The notes: a model not told the origin generated them from the letters alone. Shown: positions 22,336 to 38,089, counted from the stretch's first letter. The stretch: 64,000 nucleotides of DNA from Gigantopelta aegis (GCF_016097555.1 NC_054702.1:68820195-68884194), one strand, 5' to 3'. Numbers and translations: made by a program.

Positions 22336-24584
22336 CACACACACATACTCACACACACGCACACACACGCACGCACACACACAAACACAAATTTAAATTT
22401 GGATCTCTTTCGTATGGATTTGTTTTCCCCAGTTTACCTGAGACGGTGGTTTCGTGCTATATTAAAAAAAATACAAAACAAGAAACTCAAACTTTGAATT
22501 AGCATCGTGATTTATCTGCGATTGGTGGCATTCAATTTGAGAAATTTAATACCAAGCCTCCAAGTCTGATTTGGAAGATATCCGCGCGCATGACGTGAAA
22601 CTTTATATGCAAACAGAGATGCGAAGATAACACCGGTAACAAACACCACGACGTCCAGGAAATAATAGCTTTGTTAGGAAATCACAAAACTCGTATCATG
22701 TCGTGAAATAAGAGGTATAATATGGTCTTTGTATTGCACACATAATCTTACGAAATACATTATATATGTTTGGTCAAGGCCAAAGAATGTTGGAGGACAA
22801 ACTGAATGTTTACCCAGGTCAACGTTTTGAGACCATTCCTAAATGAATTTGGCATTTTTATATTCATGGCATCATATAATATATCACCACCAGTGACATG
22901 TACAAATATATCACCTAGACTCACTCGTATATAATATTAAATTCCGTCTTGTCTTACATAAACTTGAAGATTACCACACACATACTCCATTCTATCACTC
23001 TCATCACACAATCTTAACTTCATTTTTTTTAGAAACACCCTTTGTAGAAGTGACATACACTAAACTTAAAGTAGACAGGTTTGGTTTTTGACTCGGGTCC
23101 AGGGGAGGATCCAGGAAATAGTTTGCGGAGGGGGGGGGGGGGGGCTAAAGAGGAAAGGGCACATGGATCAACTCGTCAAAAGGGCATCCTAATAAAAATA
23201 ATAATAATAAAGATGTAAAAAGTGGCAATTGAATATTGTTAAAGGCTATGAATCCGACTACAAGCTTAAATTGGGCTTTCTATTTCTGTAGCAGTTACTA
23301 TGGCTCAAAATCTGCAAGTGAAACAAACTTGTCTTGATCCAGTTTTCTAGTCGGTCTTCAAATAGAAAATACCGTACTAACTATATATTATAGTTTAAAA
23401 TACAGTTTCCTAGTATTTAAAGAACAATACAATTTCCTGGTATCTAAAGAACAATACAATTTCCTTGTATCTAAAGAACAATACAATTTCCTGGTATCTA
23501 AAGCAGAAACGGACTATGAAAAAAAAGATATATTTTGGTCATCATATGTAATAATATACCAGTAAAACAATAAAATAATATTTATTATAATGTAAGCCTA
23601 TTCTTGCCAAATTAAGATCAGAAACATTTATTTAAAGATTGCTTTATTTAAGTTTAAGTCTTCATTTTTTTTATCTGTTCCAGTGATACGCACGTGCGTT
23701 CGTATGTATGCTTGGCAAAGCGCCTGGGTTTGGGGAAAGGTGTCAAAGGTTTTTAAAAACTATTTTATATTATTGCTGATTAACTGACAATCACTTGATT
23801 TTCATTTTTATCACACTGCAAATTTCCAGCTTCAAGTTACGTGGATATTCTTTTAATCAGACTAACTCTACAACTGATTGTACACCTGAACACAAAATTG
23901 CAAGGCAAAACCTTTGTATGGTACTGATCAGTTTCTGTGTAATATCAAGATAGCATGTCCCGTCTCTTCTTTGTGTATCATCTACAAGCCCCGCCCGCCG
24001 CCATCAAGTTAGCGCTATCATGTCTTCCGCCCTCAGGGATAAGGTTACGTTACCACCTGCTCCAGTGTGGACCACGATCGCGACTCCCGTCACCTTCCCC
24101 TGTTGAGGGGAGTCTTTTAATGTCGCCTTACGGTCTGACACGCGATCGGGTCTGACAACAGACTGGGTATTGTCGTGACACAATGGTTAAGTCTAGAGCC
24201 ACCCAATACTCGTCGCAATCCGACGCGCGCCTTCTCGTTATATACGCTAATCCGACGTCGTCGTTTGGAATATACTGTTACCGGCCAGAGCACTCGTTGA
24301 GTATCCTCATCGGCTTCGGGTTCGGCTGAGAGCGGGTTCAGATCAGTAAATAACGTCTACACAAACATCTCCGTTGATAAGCGTTTAAATCTCGCCTTCT
24401 AGCTGACGAGCAGTTTTTAATTTAAAAATGTAGACAGTGTATGTCACTGGCATAGGTTGCGCGGGGGGGGGGGGGGGGGGGGGCATATATGTGCCCCTGT
24501 GTGTATGTATGTAATGTATCCAAGCCCGTGTAAAATACTGTGTTAACTTCTTTATGACAATTATGGTATAACCAGACTCGTACA

Positions 24585-24825
24585 GGTAGGCCTACTGAGC
24601 TCGCATCCCGGTACGGGTTTCAACCCAGAGCGAGTTTGAAGGCACCTACCAGTAGGTTGGTAGGTGCAAGACTACTACTCCGACTTCTCTCTCACGAACC
24701 TCTAACAGCTAATCAGTAAGCCACTGTCCTGGACAGACAGCCCAGATAGCTGATATGTGTGCCCAGGACAACGTGCTTGAACCTTAATTGGATATAAGCA
24801 TGAAAATAAGTATAAATGAAAACAA
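24585..24825 (+). repeat. SINE family 2 copy with tRNA-like head
   Basis: Head region CGCATCCCGGTACGGGTTTC, with box B-like GGTTTCAACCC. The tail is TTAATTGGATATAAGCATGA. Confidence 0.75.
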
Positions 24826-25394
24826 ATTATTATGGTTATTTTCAATATAATAATTAACAATTGTTTCTTTTTCTCCCGTCTGTGTTTAATGTAAGTGGGC
24901 TACTCATTCAAACAGTGAAAAAAAGGAAATCATTTAGTCTCGAATTACACAGTCGATCTGGAGATGGCGTTGTGCCGGTGTCTTAGCTATTTTTAGCATG
25001 CAACCATGCTTCCTGTGACCTAATAACCTCTACATGGTAATTCGAAGTGTTATTATATCTCTGCCTGATAACACTTCCGTTGCTAGCATTATAAACTTGA
25101 CGTTGTTATGTGATATCAGGTTACTAGGAAATGAATTGTGCGCATGACGGATGTTTGCTCAATTTTCAGGTAGGTCGTTTCCTTATTTTTCAAACATCCA
25201 TTTACAGCAATAATTGTTGAACTGCCTAAATAAATATAGCATTTACCCTTATCGGAATATCAAATTACCTCTTATTTTTCAATTCTTTATTATTCGCTCC
25301 CATTCGGAACCAGCCAGCGTTTTGAATTAAACATTTTGAAACAAACAAAAACAAGTAGCTTCCTGCAAAGAATATTTACATTTATTATACACCC

Positions 25395-25852
25395 GTTGGC
25401 TATCCTGTCTGTGGAATGGTGTATATATAATATCCCTTGGTATGCTACTGATGGGGAAATGTAGTGGGTTTCCTCTCTTAGACTCTATGTCAGAATTACC
25501 AAATGTTTGACATCCAATAACCGATGATTAATAAATCAATGTGGGGGGAGGGGGCGGGATTTAGCTTTCTTGAGGTGCTTGCGTCGCTGGATCAAACCAC
25601 CTCAGTGGATCTATTCAGTTGATTGGGTTTTTCTCGTTCTAGCCAGTGCACCACAACTGGTCAAAGCCATGGTATGTGATTTCCTGTCTGTGGAAAAGTG
25701 CATATAAAAGATCCCTTGCTGTATTATGAAAAATGTAGCGGGTTTCCTCTGATAACTACATGTCAGAATTACCAAATGTTTGACATCCAATAGCCGATGA
25801 TTAATTAATCAATGTGTTCTAGTGGTGTCGATAAACAAAATTAACTTCTTTG
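25395..25852 (+). repeat. Two SINEs in tandem
   Basis: A head-truncated copy (25395-25548) is followed directly by a longer copy (25549-25852). Both carry GACATCCAATAACC or GACATCCAATAGCC and similar tails. Confidence 0.82.
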
Positions 25853-26299
25853 TTTTTTTAAATCAACGTGCTATTGTTTTTATTACCCATTTCTAACACA
25901 GAGCCTTGCGTAGCCTATAGTTCGAGTGTCCTCGAGTTATCCCGAACGTTAATAAATCAATAAATTTTAGAAGTGCCGTTAAACAAAACGGGCCGAATAT
26001 ACGAATCCTGTTTTTCTTAAATACGTATAGGCCTAAGACATAGACAGGCTTCCTAAATTCGGTCCTTTAAATTTAAAATTTTAACTCTGTTGTATACTCT
26101 GGATTGTATATTAGTATAAACAGATTTTATGGCTATACCATCACATTTTGTTTTGCGGGTTTTTCGTCTTGAAACGAATTTTATATAAATTTTTATATTG
26201 CAATTTGTTTCCGGCATACTTCGTAATTCACCCGAATCATTTCGTGTACCCTCGGCAAAATCCCGAATGTTTTCAAATTCTTTTCAAATCACTGGCATG

Positions 26300-27699
26300 A
26301 TTTTGCAAGTAAGGTTTTGATTGGTCGAATGAAAGGTCACCTGGACATGGGCTCCAACGGGCTGCTGTTAGGCCCACATGTAATAGTGGAGCTAATTTTA
26401 ATTAGATTGATTGCAATGTATGACTATTTATCATCCCGCAAAAACTGGAATGGAACAAAATGGCTGCGCCCGTTATATCTAATAACATTTAACCGTTTTA
26501 TTAATTAAATATAATAATATACTTGTTGATATTAAGCAATAATGTGCATTATATATCATTCCCAGTCTGGAGCTCCACGCGGTAAGACGTGTTTGTTTCG
26601 CTTGTGTACACTGCACGTGCTTTCACGGCTGGACTTGGGGATCCTTCATTTCGTTGTTTTTGTCAGCGAAATGAAGTTTTCTACTGAGGGCCATTGGAAC
26701 TGATTGAACGCTGGAATGCTTCTCGTTTCGACAGTCTGCACCACCAGGTTGGATTCTTTTTTAGCGAGATTCCTTGCCTCCACGTCATTTCTCCGTCTGA
26801 CTATGTTGACTTGTTTTTTTTCGTGACTCGTATGACGGCCATTCTGCAGAACGCCACGGTTATTTGCGTTTAGTCTCTACATGTCCGAGCCTGTCGTAGC
26901 AGCACTGGAAGATTGACCGCCCCACTCTAAGAAGAAATAGGAAGCGGGGTCAGCCCCTACTCTTTTTCTGGACTTTACTTTGTTTTATTGTGATACCATC
27001 TCGTATCCTCCGGAGTCGGGCCCGTCCGCACCACTATACGAACCCATGACGACTGGACTATACCCTAGTCTGATTCTATCTCTCGTTCAGACGGACCCAC
27101 TATTTAATTTTTGGATGTAAATTTCAAAATTGTTCGCTTAATTTTTTTTCTCTACCGGGACAAGCCCCTGGCTATCCAGAGACAGGCCCCGGGACGGACA
27201 TGCTCGAAACTCTAGTGGTATATGAGCATGTAAAAAGTATTCGCACTCGCACTCACATTATATATCTTTGAATATGCATGTCAATCCAAAAGCATTGCTT
27301 AAGCATTCCTTTAAACAAAAAACAAACACAAATATGAGTAATATCAAACAACGTGCAATATTCGACTACCAATCCTCCCCTCCTCGCAAGGGCTAAATTA
27401 TTTTTAAATTAGTAATATGATTTTTTAAACTTAGGAAACCCGATTATAATTTGCGACTAAATTAGTAATTAAATTTTCTTTTTTTTTTCTTTTTTGGAAA
27501 TGCGCTTTAAAATTTATTAAAACCCCCTTTATTAATTGCCGTAATATTCAAATTTGACCCGGTAATAATTTCTGTCCCGAGTGAAGAACCTGGCTATCCA
27601 GGGGCAGGACCCGGGATAGACATGCTCGAAACCTTAGTGGTATATGAGCATGGTAACATATCCGCTCCGCTCTGCAATATTCGAGTAACGAGTGTAGAA

Positions 27700-27700
<1 letters not shown>
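26300..27700. repeat. Unclassified repeat-like block, with one sequence twice
   Basis: 27140-27245 and 27562-27672 share CTGGCTATCCAG, GGACAGACATGCTCGAAA-like and GGTATATGAGCATG words. 26560-27120 is GC-richer and may be part of a larger transposon. No protein motif is legible. Confidence 0.5.
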
Positions 27701-30860
<3,160 letters not shown>

Positions 30861-30869
30861 TGAAACTCC

Positions 30870-31720
30870 CAATCTCCATATTTGTGGAATGTGAGTCCCA
30901 AATGTTTGTGATTTTCAACCTCGAATACTTGAACATCATCTAAAAATATGTTTGGATTATTTGTTACGTTAATTTAGCCGTCGAATGACATAGTTTAAGG
31001 TTTTTTCTGGACTAAACTTAACCAGACCGTTTTTTGTTCCATGTCGGAGTTTAAAATATTTCCTCAAACTTGATGTCTTCTACAGTAAGAAATAATGAAG
31101 TATCATTCGCAAAAACTTATATATTCGATGTAATCTCACTAAAATATATCATTTAAATATATCAAAAATAAAACAGGACCTACAACTGAACCTTGGGGGA
31201 CCCCGACAGACACAGTTAATATCCAAGAAGAGTGATTTTGTAATGCTACACGTTATTTTCGATCAGATAAATAATTTTCAAACCATAAAAAAGTTTTCCC
31301 TTTATTCTAACCGTTTCCAATTTGTAGATTAAATTCTTGTCATACCCGAGCGAATGCTTTACTTATGTCACAAAAGACAGCTCTAACTCCTTTTTCATCG
31401 TCCATAGACAAATGAAGTGGTATAAATCTAAAAGCTGGTTAACTGTTGAATCTCCTGGAATAAAGTCAGATTGAAATTTCCTGATAATATTATTTTGTCT
31501 AAAAAGTTAAAGATATATTTAAAGATTAGCCTACTTGTCAAAGAAATTGGTCTGTAATTGATTAATTCATATACACTATATTTTTATGAATTGGATTTAC
31601 GTTTTCAAGTTTCCAGTGGGATGGGAAATAGGAATGATATAATGATACATTGAACAGATGTGTGTGTGGGTATGAAGCTCATTAGCAGGTCATTTAAATA
31701 ATATCTTACTACTAAAGTCT
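30870..31720 (-). mobile_element. Decayed LINE reverse transcriptase fragment (Jockey/CR1-like)
   Basis: On the minus strand, in order, one can read YRPISLTS, a DFIPGDSTVNQLLDLYH motif, the remains of an FCDISKAFDRVW block, PQGSVVGPVLFLIYLNDIF, and a catalytic-loop remnant FANDTSLF where FADD is expected. These are the conserved blocks of non-LTR reverse transcriptase of the Jockey/CR1 type. Many stops and frame changes break it and no ends are visible. It is an old, 5'- and 3'-incomplete copy. Confidence 0.75.
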
Positions 31721-32829
31721 AGACAAGGAGATTTAGATATATCAAGAGAATTTAAAATGTCTTCCACTTTATTTTTTACCAGGTGAATAATATTAAGTGA
31801 ATTAACAACTGTCATCTGTACCGTTGGAAGCTCCTTTGATGGATAGTGGTTTTCCAAAATGGGCGTCAGTCCATTATCGCCAGAACTATAACATTTAGAA
31901 ATTTGATCTTGGTGTCAGTAAGTTCATTAAAACTATTGTAATACTGCCATATAATTGGTTGCCAAACTTTCAAAATGGATAACTAAAATGGCGGTGCATG
32001 TTTTTGGGATGAAAGTATAATAATTTATGTTGAAATAATTTGTATGTTAAATATTAGGTTTTGATTGTTGATAAACGATTGTACTAACTTAAGTTTAAAA
32101 TCAATGCTCAGATAGTCAGACAAAATATTTGTAGTATATACCTAATGTGATGAGAAATGATAATAGTTGATAAGTTTAGTTGACATGTTTTGTAGAATAC
32201 AAAATCAAAATGTAACCCAGAATTGCAAATGTCTAAAATGATAAATGAAGATGAAGTACATAATTATATGCTGTATCATTGATCAAATCGTTGCGCTCAC
32301 AAGTTACAATCATTACAATACCAAGCCATAAATGAACGAATGAAATAATGATAGAATGAACGAATGAATGCATGGTGGCTTAACAAATCCAAGGCACGAA
32401 ACCCCTGAGATTAATATAGACAATGAGTACATTGTGCAGTACGTACTATACGCGTACACCGTTCTTATATTTAGGTACTAGCTATCTTCTGATACACTGC
32501 ATGTCGGCTTCATCTCACTATCAACTGGCATAAGTTGTGTCTGCGGATCTGCACCCACATAATCATCATCAGGTACATCTCATGTCTGATGTTGTGCATA
32601 GTAGTTCATCAGCTTGGGTACCATATAAAGCATGTTGTTTTTTTGTTGTTTTTTCGTTTGTTTGTGGGTTGTTGTGTTTTTTGTTTTTTTGTTTTTTTTT
32701 GGGGGGGGGGGTTCCAAAGCTCTGAGGGATTTCGAATTCACGTATGTGTGTAGTGACATTTCGCCATGTTATCAACTGGTAGAGTCATCATTGATGGACA
32801 CAAGTAGTCAGTAGGCTTGGCAGGGCCTT

Positions 32830-33085
32830 CATTTTCCAGTTCGCTGATAACAAATATTTCATATATTAATCATTAATATACACACTACATGGAGAAACTT
32901 GTCAACGCCTACGTATTTATGCTAGCGTTTTCTTGTACTTACATATGATTAGAGCGAAAATCTTCAACTTCTTGATGGTCGGCAAATATATAATGTTTTC
33001 GTTATAGACTTCTCTCTAACGACAGAGAGCGATTATAACTGTACACGTGTCCGTCTAGCTCTCAAACGGCAGAGTACTCAGCTAA
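32830..33085. repeat. Dispersed MITE-like repeat just upstream of SAP18
   Basis: Shares CATTAATATACACACTACAT-like, GAGCGATTATAACTGTACAC-like, GTCCGTCTAGCTCTC and AGAGTACTCAGC words with copies near 36210-36480, 47560-48620 and 55420-55495. Its end lies about 75 bases before the SAP18 ATG. Confidence 0.6.
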
Positions 33086-33157
33086 AAATGAATAGGCACT
33101 GTCTGAGGTGCTTTGAATAAAACAGCGGGGGAATTTACATTAACCAACCAACCAACC

Positions 33158-33238
33158 ATGGCGTACCAAAGAAGTTATGTTGAGTCTTTGATTGTTGAAG
33201 ACAGCAGGGAACCACAGAAACCGATAGACAGAGAAAAA
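33158..33238 (+). CDS. SAP18: SAP18 exon 1
   Basis: 27 codons from ATG, ending ...SREPQKPIDREK, followed by donor GTAATG. The exon ends in phase 0. The short acidic N-terminus before KPIDREK is variable across animals. Confidence 0.93.
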
Positions 33239-33981
33239 GTAATGAACATACATTGTAGATAGACATGAGCTGCTATATGTCGATTAGTCTAGGTGGTAGT
33301 AAAGGGTAATGCACTTTTTTGGCTACTAAATAAGGGACCACAAAGTTCATGTTTTGGACCGCCGAAACCGATTTACCGGTCATATCGTCCACTACCTCGA
33401 GTGTTATTTAGCCGTGATCTACTTACACCACTGTAGGGATGGATATAGACATGGAAAGAGTTCGACCCGTTCGAACTCATGCCTTAGTTAGAGAGAACTA
33501 CATACCAGTTGTTTTGGCGGTAGGAAACCTTCTTTCTGGTGTGCAAGAATGTAATTACACATAACCATGTAGCTTGAGTCCTCTCTTAGTCTCTAGGCTC
33601 TAGCCCTCCCTTACTGATTGTTGTAGAGGAGCGCTAGATGGGCGGTATTGAAATTTTAGGTTCGGTAGTGTACTCTGTCTTAAATACATGCCTAAGTTTA
33701 AGTATTACCTGTTAATTTCATTTAAATAAAATTAAATTCCATATACAAGGCCCTCATCTCCCTCTTTTTTACCAGCTATTTTGCATTTGTCAGATATATT
33801 ATTAGTACTTTACTAAATGGCAGATGACATTTTTCAATACCAGGGTTTCTGCCAGAGGGTAAAATGGGTATGACGCCATACCCAATTTTTTTTTTTCTTT
33901 CACAAAATTAATTACTCTTATCATTACTGTATGATTTTCTTAACCCTAACCCTAAAATTAAGCCATTTTCATTTATGGGGA

Positions 33982-34013
<32 letters not shown>

Positions 34014-37000
34014 TACCTCCTATTGACTGTGGCTGCATTCAATTCCATAGAACCATACCCAAAAAACATTTTCTGACAGAAACACTGAATACTGATATTT
34101 CGGTATTTTGATATTTGCTCGATATGGTAAATTGGTAGCGACATACCGATACCGAACAGTAGAAACAGTATTCCACCCAACTCTAGAGAGCACTGTGTGT
34201 AATACTTTGGCAATCGTCGATGACCAAATGATAGCCAGCTACTGTGTCATAAAATACAATTTGTTTTCTAAATCTGATGCCACACAGCTTTAGTTTGATT
34301 ATTCTTGAATCCATTCATGACATTAAACTTACATGTTGCTAATCAGTACCAACGTGTCACATGGTTACACACTTTGCTCTATGTCACCACAAGAAAATAC
34401 AGTGCAGGTTCATTTTGCATAGATGTGTCGGATTTCTTTATGTAGCATTGGTACTGGTTAACAACATGTATGTAAGTTTGGTATCAGGTCGTTTCGTACC
34501 ATACCGGTTCGTACCCAAAAGCATACCATTTCATACCCAAAGGCATACCAGTTCGTAACTCAGAGGAACATCGGCATACCAGTTCGTACCCACATTTATA
34601 CATGTTATTTAATGAAAAACAAAACAACAAAAATCCAAGCCAACTGCATTTTAATAATTAGCGATTAGAAATTGTCACGAAGAATTCTCGAATGGCAGGA
34701 TCAACTTTATTAAGTTTCAATATCTATAATACGCAATCTAATAATCTATACCAAAAATGATTATAAAAAAAACATAATAATGAAATATTTGACAAAAAAA
34801 AGTAGCAAACATGTAGGCCTACACACCTTTTTACAAAATAAGATCGTCTGCTTAAAATAGCACAGCAAATGGTAGTGCAGGGTGCACATTACTTTGTACG
34901 TCCGTTCGGACTAAGCAAAAAGCAGATTGGACGTGTTGCGACAGATACTGAATATGTGTTAAAGCAAATGGATAAATTAAAACAAAAGGTTGTATTCTTC
35001 TATCAAAAATGTTGGCTACGAAAAGGTATGCTTTTTGGTTACGAAACGGCATGCTTCAGTGATGCACAGCTCATAATTGCTCATTTAATTCTTATAAAAG
35101 ATACTGAGTGATTATTACAACAAATTTTTTGCTAAATGTTACAATATGTTTGTAATATAACATTATAATTGTGTATTTAAAAAAATATATTAATGTTAGG
35201 TGTAATGTATGACATTATTTAATTGGTTACGAACTGGTATGCTAGTGGTTACGAAACGGTATGGTACGAACGGGTTTGGGTACGAAACGTCTACAAACCT
35301 GTCAGTTTAATGTCATGACTGGAATTGAGAACAATCAAACTACAGCTCTGTGGCATCAGATTTAGGGAAAATTTAGAGATTTAGAGGTGTCTCGAGCTAG
35401 AGACCATGTAGCGGTCTCATACTACATGGTCTTGTGGTATAAATCTTATACACTATAATAGTACAATAAAGTCCAATAAATAACATGGCAAAACAACTAG
35501 TATTGACGGGACACTGAGCATCCTGGCTAGGAACATGACAACATTCCTGGCTATGGACATAACGTCATTTGGGTGAAAACATACTTTGCATGCATGAATG
35601 TGTATCACACATATATATGTTCAATAAAATATTTTTTTATTGCATGGTTAGAAGTGTCTTGATTACTGTATAGTAAAAGTGGAAAATGTAACAACCAAAT
35701 GGTCGCCAGCTACTGTGTCAAAACACATTTTTTCCTAAATTGGATGTCACAGATCTTTAATTTGATTATTCTCTAGTCTAATGATGACATTAAACTTACA
35801 TGTTATTAACCAGTACCAATGGTACACAAATAAATCCAGTGCCCCAATGCGCATCGAAGCCCAAACATATGCATATTTTATTATCACACTACACAAGTTA
35901 GTGTTAAGTTGTTGTTTTTTCTCCTTCATTTTCAGACATGTCCACTACTTTTGAGGGTGTTTTGTAGCACAGGTCGACATCATATGCTTAGTGAGTTTGC
36001 CAGAGGGAATACACCAACCAATGAACTACAGATATATACATGGTAACATTATTCTAAGCATGATCTTAATTTTATATTTTAAATCCATGTTCGCTCTTCT
36101 GGCATTAGGACCAGGAACAACATTTCATGCAAACCATCATGCTATCTCTGAGTGGGTTATACAACTTGAAAAATTCATGTAAACTGCCAATCAGTTATAC
36201 GGTAAACTGTATTTCGAGTACTCAGCGGTTCAAGGCCTAGACGGACATTTGGTTGGTTATGATTACTCTTTCAGCCAGAAATAACTATAGCGTAACCTTA
36301 TTTGACATTAAACATCATTACATTGATAATTTTCGAGTTTGTCAATAACAAATATTTGACATACATGTATTAATCATTAATACACATACTACAGGAACTT
36401 AGGAAGAAACCCGTCAGCACCTACATATTTAACCAGAACATTATTAAAAGGCGTTGCTGTTGGGTTTCTTCTTATAGTATGTGACTGTGTCTTTACTGCC
36501 ATGATTAGATCTCCAGTGGTCTGTACTGTCAAATTGTCCAGTTGTACGGCAGATTCTAAATCATTTATTATTTCTGTCAAACAGTTACTTAATTAAATGT
36601 TTTACCAATATATTTAAAACTATAATCTTACGGAAACATTCATTCTTAAATGATAGGCTTATCTAGACATGTAGATTAAAAACAAATACAAATTTTGCAA
36701 ATTACAACCATGTATTTCACTTGTTTTATTCTGTTTGGTAAAAAGTGCTTTTTGAATAAATTATTTTTGGAAATATATTTATGGAAATCTTTTTATTACA
36801 TCAGTATATTGTACCTGTTAGTACAATAGATGTATTCTTACTTAATTATTATGCAGAATAACAAGGCTGGAGTTTGATATCTTGCCCTGGATTAAACTGG
36901 TATGAAATTGTTGCTGTGTATACAGTATTGTACGAATAGGGCAGAAGCTGTGGGGTTTGTTAGTGGCTATTTTGTTGCAAGGCTTGAACTCAACGACAGC

Positions 37001-38089
37001 ACTTGCCATAGGTCAGCAGCCTTACCGATGCCAGTGTTTTGCCACTGGATAAAAATTGCGTAACGGTTGAGTGATAATACTTGTGTTTTATATTTGTTTC
37101 AAAAGTTAGGTGGTTTAACATTGCTATAGGCAGGCTCAAATTTCTGTAGGTGACCATTTTTAGGCTACCTCAGTAAGTGGCTCAAGTGACCTATTGCTAT
37201 CCTTTTTTGTCCGTCATACATAAACTTTTAACACTTTAACTTCTTCTCCAATAGAACTTGACCAATTCTAACCACATTTTGTAGTACATTTCCTTGGTAC
37301 ACGGAGAACCAAATGTGTGAATTTGGTGATTCCGATACCCTAGGTTCCCTAGTGCAAGGCCCAAAAAGAGAAAATTAAGACAAATATTTTAATGTCATTA
37401 ATGTTGGGCCATGGGGTGGGGTTGAAGTTTACTACAGTTGTGATAAAGAAATGCAATTAAATAGTACTATTAGTAGACTACTACTACTAGACCATTTCCA
37501 ACTAAATTAGGTGGGAAGCTTCTTTGACCCATGGAGAATCAAAATCATGAATTTGGTCATTCTCACATGCACACACCCTGAAATTGGGTATAATGCATTC
37601 CACAAGTCTGTTAGATGGGGCTAACAATTTACTCAGGTGACCTTTTAGGTCCATGGGCCTCTTTTTCCCTATGTAAAAACAGATTTCAAAAGTACAGTAG
37701 GTACCAGATTCTCGAGTTCAAGCCATGATGGTGTGTGTTCAAGTGCAATCATGTAATATTATGTTCAACCTGAAACAGGTTATATTATAGTTTCAATTGT
37801 TGTTTCTAGGCTGGACGCGACATTGAAGGAACTAACAAATCTTGTCAAAGAGGTAAACCCCGATGCCAGACGAAAGGGAACGTTCTTTGATTTCGCTATT
37901 GTGTACCCTGACCCTAGATCACCCACTTACCGTCTGCGAGAAATAGGAACAACTTGCTCAGGACGAAAGACTGCCGATGATTCTGTAACCCTAGCCATGA
38001 AGAAATTTCAGATTGGAGATTATTTGGACATTGCCATATCACCTCCACGCCCAGGACCTCCACCATCACGAGCAAGAAGACCATACTAG
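33158..38089 (+). CDS. SAP18: Histone deacetylase complex subunit SAP18, complete three-exon gene
   Basis: SAP18 is a small ubiquitin-fold protein of the Sin3-HDAC corepressor and of the ASAP complex with Acinus and RNPS1, which sits on spliced mRNA. Joining 33158-33238, 35936-36042 and 37810-38089 gives 155 residues; the human protein is 153. The exon 1 end KPIDREK continues into exon 2 TCPLLLRVF...GRHHMLSEFARGNTP, then NELQIYTW across the second junction, then LDATLKELTNLVKEVNP. Exon 3 carries KGTFFDFAIVYPD, REIGTTCSGRKTADDS, KFQIGDYLDIAISPP and the family's C-terminal RPY. Both joins are phase-correct (phase 0 and phase 2). The human residues line up almost end to end, so identity is firm. 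The start codon at 33158 is the only ATG in the exon frame and follows four CCAA repeats. The introns (2.7 and 1.8 kb) are full of repeats. Confidence 0.96.
33841..34087. mobile_element. Short MITE with CAG(G/T)GTTTCTG ends
   Basis: Ends are CAGGGTTTCTGCCAGA and the inverse TCTGACAGAAACACTG, with a further inverted pair around GGGTATG/CATACCC. AATAC directly flanks both sides (33836-33840 and 34088-34092). The interior holds a 27-base poly-C run. It lies in SAP18 intron 1. Confidence 0.7.
34200..35830. repeat. Three copies of a 110-150 bp sequence around the fold-back element
   Basis: Similar blocks occur at 34200-34360 (+), 35305-35380 (inverted) and 35695-35830 (+). They share words such as GACATTAAACTTACATGTT and GCCAGCTACTGTGTCA. 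The first and second could be outer arms of the fold-back element. The third is a separate direct copy. Confidence 0.6.
34488..35295. mobile_element. Fold-back element with degenerate short repeats in its ends
   Basis: Both termini are built from imperfect copies of a roughly 20-base word around GTACCATACCGTTTCGTACC. It reads one way at 34488-34595 and inverted at 35222-35295, with isolated copies inside near 35015-35050. The middle (34600-35215) is AT-rich and non-coding. Inverted copies of another sequence flank it (see 34200-35830). It lies in SAP18 intron 1. Confidence 0.6.
35936..36042 (+). CDS. SAP18: SAP18 exon 2
   Basis: 107 nt after acceptor TTTTCAG and before donor GTAACA. It encodes TCPLLLRVFCSTGRHH, then MLSEFARGNTPTNELQIYT, and ends with TG of the split Trp codon. 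This is the start of the ubiquitin-like fold. Confidence 0.95.
36210..36480. repeat. Copy of the same MITE-like repeat in SAP18 intron 2
   Basis: CGAGTACTCAGCGGTT, CTAGACGGACATTTGG and AATCATTAATACACA words in the opposite order to the 32830 copy. Confidence 0.6.
37126..37662. repeat. Repeat-like block in SAP18 intron 2
   Basis: Starts near CAGGCTCAAATTTCTGTAGG and ends TCAGGTGACCTTTTAGGTCC then ATGGGCCTCTTTTT. I recall similar endings in mollusc dispersed repeats. Not confirmed within this window. Confidence 0.35.
37810..38089 (+). CDS. SAP18: SAP18 exon 3 with stop codon
   Basis: 280 nt after acceptor TTTCTAG. The first G completes the Trp codon, then LDATLKELTNLVKEV follows and runs to PPSRARRPY and TAG at 38087-38089. 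The reading frame upstream of the LKELT segment is therefore set by the splice site, not by an internal start codon. Confidence 0.96.

Larger units (their letters stand above)
22340..26300. other. Gene-free stretch with repeats
   Basis: Contains a 32-bp repeat in four copies (23395-23500, word TACAATTTCCTGGTATCTAA), poly-G runs (23130-23145 and 24461-24483), the family 2 SINE at 24585 and the tandem SINEs at 25395. 23940-24420 is GC-richer but shows no conserved frame. Confidence 0.6.

Noticed and set aside
33940-33960. Telomere-like CCCTAACCCTAA
   Set aside because: Only about two units inside a MITE; not an interstitial telomere array.
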